From assembly GCA_029721435.1 (NCBI GenBank), contig CM056586.1, positions 70,457,679 through 70,521,678 on the forward strand: a stretch of DNA of 64,000 nucleotides, in the 5' to 3' direction. The DNA is from Gymnothorax reevesii. Its lineage: Eukaryota; Chordata; Actinopteri; Anguilliformes; Muraenidae. Shown one piece after another: positions 55,654-64,000 of the stretch (position 1 is its first letter; every line of letters begins with the position of its first letter). Made by a program: the position numbers and the translations under genes. A model generated the notes under the pieces. The model searched no databases and was not told the origin of the DNA. It worked only from the letters and a program-made list of their open reading frames with translations.

Positions 55654-57949
55654 ATGAGAGAAATCAGTGAAGCTCATGTCCAGGTTTCCTCTGAATTTTG
55701 CGATTTCTTTAAAAACCATACATATGGTGTAACTGTTCAAAATGTTCCTTGGAACATGTTAAAATGTCACTAATAAGGGAAGCAAAGTGAGTATCGCGTT
55801 CCGAACCTCTGACACATGCTTTTAACAAGATAGAAAACACAATGGTTAAGTGCCTGCATTGATTCCCCTGTAATTGATCCGAAGGTTTCCTTGTGATAAT
55901 TGACAATTATCCATGATTACAAGAGAGAGGCTTACAATCAGTCTGAGAGAATGAGCGGCATTATGGGATGCTGTACAATGGCTCAAGAGACAAATCAATA
56001 CAAATCTAAAGCAATAGCAGGAAGAGCCAAACCAAAAATGGTTATATATACATGATGTCACATGTCACGTCATCTCACACTTTTCCCTGGAAACGATGGA
56101 AATGTTTGGTAAAACCCAACAGAGGTTGTGCAGATGCTCAAAACTTACATGCCACCTATTTTGTCTGTGTGTGTGTGTGTGTGTGTCTGTATGTACATGA
56201 TAGTGAGAGTTTGTGCAGTCATGGGAGTGTGTAAAGATGCAGCAGTTGCCCTACTTATGGGCTCACATTTGTGCATTTGTGTTTGCCTGCATGAGCTTGC
56301 ATGCTTGCAGCCGTGAGCGTGTTTATTTTAGTGTATTTTCATTGTGTGTTTGTTCGTGCATCAGTGCCTGCACGTCTGCACTGAAATCATCTGACCTCCA
56401 CAGCGAGGTTCCCTCGAATCTGCCAGACAGATGCAACTCATTGCAGCTTAATAAATACTGAGTCCCAGGGGATCCCAGCTAAATGGTTCTATTAACTTGA
56501 AAACATGTCAGGCTATATAAAATCAGGTCAATCCCAGGAAAGGTCAACTGTGACACGTATGTTTACTCAGGAAAACAACCATAGGCTGGAAGGTCCCATT
56601 TTACTACACACCCCCCCAGACCCCACTCCAATCTTCAAAAGCTTGGCTCCAATCATAGGGATTATGTTGAATAAGTATCCCACACAAGGCCTCCACATTT
56701 ACATAGTCTTTTTAGGATTCACTCACTTCCTTATTGCCTCCATAAAAGAGAAGGCAGACAAACATCTGCTGCTTTTCTGAAGCAAACTATCCTTCATGTA
56801 GTACAGTATCACACCATGCAGGTATAATTCTCCATAAATGAAACCTGCATATTTCAACATTAGAATGTCACTGTCACCAGATACAGCCCTTTTTTCACGG
56901 ACGCTAATGAAAACATGCTCCAGTAATTTACCATATTTCCTTGAGGCATTACGAGAGCAGCGGTGGCTAAAAGTGCTGAGTTCGAGGGAACGGGCGTAGA
57001 CGCGAAGCTCTTCAAGGCGACTGCTTGTGATGGAGTCTCCATCAGCAGGTTTGGCAGTGAATTAATCGTGTCGCATATGGCAACGGCGGGGGGCAGACCT
57101 GGCTGCCAGTCACCTTTCTGTCGACACGAACAGTGTGGGGATGCTGGGACACCCGTTCTTTTAACATTAGATGGTAAAAATGCTCACAACTGACCCAGAG
57201 TGGCTCACACCATCGGGCTTGTGAGAACCGTCACTCAAAACCTGTGTGGTTGGGCAGGACAAGGCTCCTCTCTGGCCAGTCAGGCAGCGTAGTGTTTGCT
57301 CAGCTATTTCAAACACTCAGAGGACAGACACCGCCTGCACTGTGGGGTATATTAGGGAGGCAGTCACTGCCTTAACTACCATTAATGAACTGTTTGCTTA
57401 TGCAGTAATAATTAACTTCCATTACATTACTTTGTGTGATTACTTTCTTAATTGCCTGAATTATGCATCAATTTAATATTTAATAACCAGTCTCAGAAAT
57501 CAGACACTGTTCAAAAACAAATTGCAGGCAGTTTCCTGGCTTTAATTAAACACACAAGAATAAATGGAACGCTGTAGGATGGATGTCTCGCAGTGATTTC
57601 CTGGGTGTTTAAATATGCTATTTATTATGAACACATGTAAGACTCACCCTCTCCTCAGGCAAGCAAACCACAAGATGCCAATTACAGCATGTAAGTATTC
57701 TTTTGCCTCTGCCTTTAGAATTTAGATTAATATGTTTATTGAATTAAGTGAGTCTTAGATTTACATTATGCAAATTCATTTTTACTCCACATCATTTAGT
57801 GTGGCTCTTGAATTTAATATCATTTAATGGCATGGAAATCGAAATTCGTGCAAGAGGGTGAGTTTTATTGAAAACAAAATAATCTGCACTTCTACTTTTC
57901 TAGCTTAATTCTGGAGGGTTTCAGAACCGGCAGGCGATGAAGGAAGATT
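55654..57949. other. Spacer with candidate conserved blocks and a TG repeat
   Basis: TG microsatellite at 56164-56187. The blocks at about 57355-57490 (CATTAATGAACTGTTTGCTT, ATGCAGTAATAATTAACTTC, CATCAATTTAATATTTAATA) and about 57715-57850 (TTAGATTAATATGTTTATTG, TTATGCAAATTCATTTTTAC) are dense in homeodomain, POU (ATGCAAAT) and forkhead-type sites, and are good candidates for conserved non-coding elements. Frames up to 91 codons at 56505-56780 show no recognised domain. Confidence 0.38.
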
Positions 57950-58720
57950 CACAAACAGGCACAGAGGAGCACTTGTAGGTAAAGAGCCTGATGCATGCTG
58001 TGGCACACGTGAGGGCAGCGCAATTCATGCAGAAGAGCGCATGTATCAAGCTTAATGCATGAGGAAAGATACAGGTGCAGAGCATAATGCAGGCTGCAGA
58101 GTACATCTGAAGGGCAAATTTCATGCAGGAGAGCAGACATGTACAGCATGATGCATCCAAAGGGCTCATGTGCAGGATATGACACATCCAGCAGTGAAAA
58201 AGGGCAGAATGTGATGCACGCAGAAGACAGAGTGTGTGACGCTTTCAGAAGAGCGAGAGCAGAGCATGTTGCATGCGGATGGTTATGATGCATGCAGATG
58301 AGCGCACAAGCATGGCATGGTGCTTACAGAAGACAACACTTGCAGGGCATAATGCATGTAGAATATGACACATGCAGGGAATGATGCACGCAGATACGTG
58401 CATGTGGTGGGTGTGATGCTTGCAGGTAAGTGCACGTGCAGGGTTTGATACATGCTGCATGCACACCTGAAGGGCAAAGATGCATGCAGATGAGAAGACA
58501 CGCCGGGCATTATGCATATGCATGTAAAGTTATAGGGCATGATGCATGCAGATAAGAGCATTTGAGGGACATGATGCATGCAGATAAGGGCATTTGAGGG
58601 ACATGATGCATGCAGATAAGGGCATTTGAGGGACATGATGCATGCAGATAAGGGCATTTGAAGGACATTATGCATGTAAGCATATATGCAGCGTGTGATG
58701 CATGCAGAAAAGTACAGATT
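57950..58720. repeat. ATGCAT-rich minisatellite with a 32-bp core array
   Basis: About 770 bp of degenerate units built on GATGCATGCAG with variable spacers of roughly 30-40 bp. At about 58538-58669 the units become nearly identical: ATGATGCATGCAGATAAGGG then CATTTGAGGGAC, with an exact 32-bp period over four units. The 168-codon minus-strand frame (58283-58789) and its overlapping neighbours, rich in Cys, His, Met and Ala, are translations of this array. Confidence 0.92.
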
Positions 58721-59369
58721 TAAAGATGTCTGCATGTGGAGGAACACAGCTGTATTTGCAGCAGAAGTCTGCAGTACAGAGACCTCCATCTTCTCAGTCT
58801 CCCTTAAGAACCAAGAACTAAATGGAAAATGAACATTTTAAACGAGGGGCCATGATGCTGTATGGGGCAGCACTGGTCCCTCACTGGAAGAAGGCAAAGG
58901 GCTCCCCTTCAGCCAGGACACTCTCTGTGTAAAGTGTGAATGTTCTTTCCGTACACATGACGGTTTCCCCCGACGTCCACAGACATGCAGATCAAGCAAA
59001 CTGGAGACTCTAAAAGGCACCGGTCAGTCATGTGATATGATCCCCTTCAGTGACAGAAAATGGGAATAAGCAGCTTAAATAATAGATAAAATAATATAAA
59101 GAAGTCATGTGACTAGGCAGCTGAGGCCAAGTGCTCATGTACACGTCTGTTTTTCAGAAAGGCTTTTTTTCCACCTTGTTGTCCAAGAAGTTGTCACCAA
59201 CTACATGAAGTTGCAAAAACACAATTAAAGTGCTTTCCAAAGCATGTCAAACCAAGCAACAGCGATGACATAAATGAATGCAAAACCTTATGGGCCAATC
59301 ACAGGCCGGAAAAAGCAGTTAAAGGTGCTCTTGCCCTGTCGTCACAAGTCAGAGACCCAGTTTTTCCAG
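58721..59369. other. Spacer, nothing recognised
   Basis: Non-coding DNA of mixed composition with no repeat or exon that I can support. Confidence 0.45.
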
Positions 59370-59530
59370 TCTACACACAAACAGTGAAAAAGGAGTTTCC
59401 AGGAATCTTCACCCCGGAAGGCGTTTTCCAAAAGGTCACTTTTCATTGACCGAAATCACAGTTTGCACCTGGACGAAAGGCGGAAAGGCATAAAAATTCA
59501 ACATTTTCAAAATATCCTCATACATATGCA
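59370..59530 (+). repeat. GTGGACGAAAGG-type dispersed repeat
   Basis: GAAAAAGGAGTTTCCAGGAA, GGAAGGCGTTTTCCAAAAGG and TGCACCTGGACGAAAGGCGG followed by AAAGGCATAAAAA resemble a fish repeat with GTGTGGACGAAAGG and AAAACGCATAAAAA words. It passes directly into repeat R copy 2. Whether R is part of the same element is unclear, because copy 1 of R lacks this block upstream. Confidence 0.5.
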
Positions 59531-59765
59531 AAGTTTGTTTCCAAAATGCAATATATCCATTTTACTCATTTTGAGTAAATCAGCTTTTTCAATGTTTGCA
59601 CCTATTTCATTTTATAGAAAAACACGAACTTTGACCATGAAAAAATACACCTTATGAATTTCTAAAAACGGATTTTTGCACCATGTGTAAGAAGCACAGG
59701 GCCATCACTCCAGTAATTTATGTAATTTTGGCACATATTGCATTTTACAGACAAACTCTTAATGC
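59531..59765 (+). repeat. Dispersed repeat R, copy 2
   Basis: Aligns with 10678-10925 along its whole length (AAGTTTGTTTCCAAAATGCA, TTTTACTCATTTTGAGTAAA, GAAAAAATACACCTTATGAA, TTTTTGCACCATGTGTAAGA, CAGACAAACTCTTAATG). It has a small deletion where copy 1 has an A run. Same orientation, 49 kb away. The family is not identified. Confidence 0.75.
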
Positions 59766-60327
59766 TGACAGGACCTAAACAGCTGGTTTCCCTTGAAGGA
59801 GCCGATCACATCGTGTACAAAAGGTGAATCACTGAGGCAAATGTGTTTAACGCTCTAACCTTTTCCTGAACAAACTTAGTATGTACTTCTTGAATTATTA
59901 ACACAGTGCAGCTTCTTCTGTATAAAGACATGACAAATTTAAATGCATTTTTTCTTGTGTCCTTTTACAATGTTTAACCTGGAATTTTCCGTTGTACGGC
60001 TGCATATTCACAACAATATCAAAATCAAGAGTCTCATCTTTCTTAATTTAGCTTTTCACGGTAAATAACTGAGCATGGTTATTGCACATGTAAACACCCC
60101 ATCTTGAATGGAAAATGATTAAAAATCCACCCTCTCGATAGTAAATCGTTGCGCAAATTGAGACGCGGCCTATTTTCCCTCTTATATCTTCATTTCACAT
60201 CAGCCACATGCAAAAAGTGATACATTCACATTAGAGACCAATCAATAGTATTGTTCGCATTTCAGCATCGTGACTCTCTTGGCAAACAAACTGGAGATGC
60301 CGGGTGTGTGTGTGCGTGTATGTGCGT

Positions 60328-60358
<31 letters not shown>

Positions 60359-63300
60359 GAAAAGACGAGGAGTAGAAGCAGGAAACTGAAGCGAGAGAGG
60401 CAAGAGCTCGGATCCCTCCGTGAGTTTTTCCGTTTATGGATAAGAGGAGAGAATTGAAATAAAAATGTATGGTATTGAAATGAATGCGAGGGCAGGCTGT
60501 CAGAACTCAGCCGCGGCAGCGACATGGAGCTACTTAACTGATCTAAAATCATGCAAATCTGCCCTAGTGCTGTTTGGCTGGGCGGCATCATTAGTCTTTG
60601 CTTTTTAAATGATACCCCCGGCTGGAGCGGCTGGGAGCTACTGGAAGTGCAGGGTTCGACAGGAAACGATGGCCGCGTGTGGACGCTTCACAGACCTCAT
60701 GATAGTTTCCGCCTGTCATTATTTACGTCTGACTAGACGCGTCATGTCAGCTACCTAGAAGGCACTTTTAATGTGAAGCCCCCTGGTTCTCCCCCATGCT
60801 TTCGCACAGCCAGAGTGGGATGCCATTATTTCTCTGCTTCACTACACTTAGGTGAAGCTTTGCTTCCATCCCAAGGTATCAAAGTCTGGGAAACTGGAGC
60901 TGCCCCTCAGAGGGTGATGATGTATGCTTGTATTCGTGCGGCGGGGAGTGGACACAAAATGGCCGATTCCACACATGAAAACCACACCTGTGTTTGGCAG
61001 CTGTACTGTCTCTTTCCTCATATTCCAGCGGTTGCATATGCAAGTGCATCGATGTGCTTTCTTATACAGGATACAGGCCACGTGTGGGCGTGCCGCAGTA
61101 TCCGATGAGGAAGTACGGTAGGCCACTTGTGACGTCATGTCAAAATTGTAGGGCCCATTTTATTTCTTTAATAATCCATGTTATTACATGGTTCCATGGT
61201 TGCATTACAGATACTCAAGGCTCATACTGCTGAAGTTGTTCACGGGGTTCAATCAGTATTAAGAGTCACATCGTTTATGCACCCAAGTCTAAAACCATTT
61301 CCCATCCAAACCAATCTGTCCATTTTGGAATAATTCTGCTTGGTAAAAAACAGTTTTTGTAATTAGATTTGATGAAAAAAAAAACCCACTGGAACATTGC
61401 GTAGCTGAATCATATTACGTCTAAAGTTATGAATTAAAATAGTTAGACATGCTAATACATTAATGCAGACAGTGCAGCAGAACTGAGAGGGAAGGTTAAC
61501 TGAGTCCTGTTCTGGACTGACCCCTGTACTCACATCTGCAGAATCAGCTTTAAGGATTAAACAAGTCAAATAGTGAGCGTCTGTTCCAGTTTTTATCTGC
61601 TAAGTTTTAAAGCGGAGCAGCAATGACCAAAAATGAACACAGCGAGAGGAGAAGGTCAGTCAGTATCGCTGCACATCCCCATAAATACCCACATCCCTTT
61701 AGATCCTGCATTTCACAAGGACCAGATTTCTTCTCCATACCCCAATCATTCAATGTGTTCATTATATGGTGCGCACCCCGCAGCTCAATACTGCGGCTTT
61801 TTTAAATGACTGTCCATAAATCACCCAGCAACTCAGAATTGATCATCGAGACGCCCCATTCTCCCTTCTTCCAGCTATGTCAAGACGTGACCATCTGACT
61901 GACCCCTCCATAAAAATAAGCGAGTAAATAAATAAATAAACGATTTCTGATTTATCATGGAAATTGAAGACTGATAAAAAATATCTGAAATCAAACCCCA
62001 GTGAAGTATGCACCAGTATGATAACAATAAAAGGAGAAGCTGCATTCTCTGGTTGGGCCAAATCCTCTTGCTAATGACGATGACTGGGTCCAATCTCTCC
62101 TAATCGCCCAGCCTAGACACATGCTGCACAGATGTGAGCTGGGTGTCGCAGTACTAATGTTGGTGATGGGACCAAACTGGGGTGACTCCTGCCCAGACAC
62201 CCCACCCCATCGCCCAGCAAATGCCAAGTAATGGTCCTGAAGCTTATCCCAGACAAGAAAAAAAAAAAACAAGTTAACCGAACTCCAATGGGCGGGGTGG
62301 AAACATACAGTCTTAGCGGACAGGAACGACTTGCGTCGATATACAGTTACGCATGCTTAATCACAATGGACGGTTGCAAATCTGAGGTCTCATTAGTCTG
62401 GATTTCTGACCTGAAAGAGTCACGATGTTAAAAGAGTAAGCTAACAGGAAAACGTATTCTGCTGTTTGAATGTCATATTTGAAATCATGTATTTCGATGT
62501 TTGGCAAAAATACGAATAGACTATAACCATTCAGTGATGTAAATAGTGATCCACAGTTGATGGCCCTTGTGACCGCAGCGTCGTGCAACAGTCGCACACC
62601 GTCTGACAGGCAGCTGCAGGTTATCAGAAAAACCAGAAGATCCGAGAATGTCAACCATTACTGACAGGCAGGTAGCACTAGGTGGCACTGCTGCTTATAC
62701 ACCTTTTTGACAAGGGAGAAATTCATACTCAGTGCTGCTGTCATGACCTAAAGACATGTTTTACTCTTCCAAAAGACAAATACTTTAAACTCCCGTTCAT
62801 TCATCATTTCGAATTCGTGAAAATAAATAAGTAAATAAAAATTTAGACTCATTAAACGTTCAGGCCTGTGGATAATGGTTTGGATACAATACGGAACGAC
62901 GAAACAAGAAATCAAGAAAAATGTATGTTATTACTGGAATAAAAGTTCAGTTCAGATGAATCTATTGCAGGTAAGGAACACAAATCGCGTTCCTTCGACT
63001 TCGAGAGTGGTAAAGTTTACGCAGTACACAAATGAGTTGATCACAACATCAAAATAGCCCAAGAATTGCTATTTTAGATTTCTCGAAGCTGAAATCTAAA
63101 ATATAGTCCTATAAACCGTTCCTTCTTCTTTTTCTTCGTATTATTATTTTTAGTAGTAGTAGTAGTATTAGAAAAGTGAGTGGAATAGCCTACAGCTACC
63201 AAATAAATGGCTCACTTGTATATGTTCTAGAATCCAAGACCGTGGCAGGAGGTCATTAAAATTCTGAAATTGCTCTGGTCCTTCTGAGAATAGGGGTTTA

Positions 63301-64000
63301 AGCCAACATAATAGACCACATTTTACGAGATCAGAGTAAATCGTTTTATGCTTCAAAAAGAGTGCCAACGAATGAATTGTCTAAATTGTTTTTCAAATGA
63401 TTTCATTTTGCGTATGTCGTAAAGATTATGCTGTCAGTTTACGAGATTTGATCATGACACCAATACTGTGCCTAACAGACGAGAAAGTTACAAACACACG
63501 AGCGATCATAGCTTCATTAAAACATTTTCTTTTGTCGATCAGCGGGAGGGGAATTTTACCTGTCGAGATTCAAAACAAATCGTGACAATGACAAATGAAT
63601 TAATACCCTAAGGATAACCAAAACATTTATTTTTGAGTTTAAAGGGAGGCAAACAGTGCACCCCAGAACAATCTCACTGAGGCTATGAAACGCTTTTATG
63701 CTTAGTCTACGAAAGTAAAGAATTCAAGGAGCAAAATGAACCCTACATATCACTTATTAACGAATCTGGCCAAGTTAAAGATAGGAGGTTGATCTGAAAC
63801 TCTAGGATAGGAAGTTTATTTCGGCCATATTAAAACTGTTGTTTAATTTAGAGAGCTTTAGGGCGACTGTAGCCTATTGTAGCCTTCATAACCTATAAAT
63901 ATCCCCGCATATTTGAGGAAAAATATTTCATCCCCAATAAGATAGTTTCCTCACATTCGCGATTATTCCAGACAGCCAATTCTAGCAGTTTCCGATAGTG
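59766..64000. other. Spacer with microsatellites and candidate conserved blocks
   Basis: No gene is supported. A GT microsatellite lies at 60303-60359 and an AGT run at 63151-63169. The block at about 60480-60760 (AAAATCATGCAAATCTGCCC, GGGCGGCATCATTAGTCTTT, GCTTTTTAAATGATACCC) contains an octamer site and is unusually complex, so it is a candidate conserved element. 62800-64000 is AT-rich. Frames up to 111 codons (60773-61108) overlap frames on the opposite strand and match nothing I know. Confidence 0.36.
60303..60359. repeat. (GT)n microsatellite
   Basis: An interrupted GT run (GTGTGTGTGTGCGTGTATGT, then a pure GT stretch to 60357). Confidence 0.95.

Noticed and set aside
58538..58669. Regular direct repeats that could suggest a CRISPR array
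   Set aside because: The units are contiguous with no unique spacers and the window is eukaryotic; it is a minisatellite.
58283..58789. A 168-codon minus-strand frame with a repeating Cys/His/Met pattern resembling a metal-binding repeat protein
   Set aside because: The pattern is the translation of the 32-bp minisatellite. The unit length is not a multiple of three and other frames of the array are open as well.

Overview
The window looks like nuclear DNA of a ray-finned (teleost-type) fish. It is AT-rich and has long CA/GT and ATT microsatellites. It is packed with decayed Tc1/mariner transposons and small foldback elements of kinds I recognise from fish genomes, together with tRNA-derived SINE fragments and one RTE-like LINE. 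I cannot name the species. No intact host protein-coding gene, tRNA, rRNA, CRISPR array or retroviral copy could be supported. Nearly all of the longer open frames fall inside repeats or low-complexity DNA, and the few that do not match nothing I recognise. The reading is a gene-poor interval, possibly a regulatory desert beside a developmental gene, which has gathered transposable elements in clusters.

Layout. 1-4860: spacer with two copies of a TTAA-flanked palindromic element (family P), one copy of a second palindromic element (family Q) and a short internally deleted Tc1 transposon with clear terminal inverted repeats (3946-4857). 4860-7740: unique-looking spacer. 7738-9894: a decayed Tc1 transposon whose two ends and antisense transposase are visible, split by a SINE. 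9895-12280: spacer with the first copy of dispersed repeat R. 12281-16738: nested cluster: a mariner-type element holding a small foldback insertion and an RTE-like LINE, which itself holds foreign sequence, followed by two more fragments of the same mariner family in alternating orientation. 16739-27823: mostly unique spacer with homeodomain-site-rich blocks, GC-rich patches and CA-rich DNA. 27824-28960: third family P copy next to a Tc1 remnant. 29000-32755: microsatellites, GC/G-rich DNA, fourth family P copy and a strong candidate conserved non-coding block. 32756-37220: two further decayed Tc1/mariner elements, the first with other repeats inside it. 37221-47399: spacer with G-rich tracts, an ATT-headed dispersed repeat with a nested MITE, a 38-bp minisatellite and a telomere-like CCCTAA-rich repeat. 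47400-55660: several MITEs, family P copies five and six, a SINE fragment and the second family Q copy. 55661-64000: spacer, a 32-bp ATGCAT-rich minisatellite and the second copy of repeat R.

The transposase and reverse-transcriptase fragments are all broken by stops, frameshifts or deletions, so no element here looks autonomous. The most interesting pattern is family P: six copies in 54 kb, TTAA-type ends, and a central near-perfect hairpin whose two arms have changed together in one copy. Family names below rest on remembered patterns of fish repeats. Regulatory calls rest on base composition and motif density only, because no cross-species comparison was possible.
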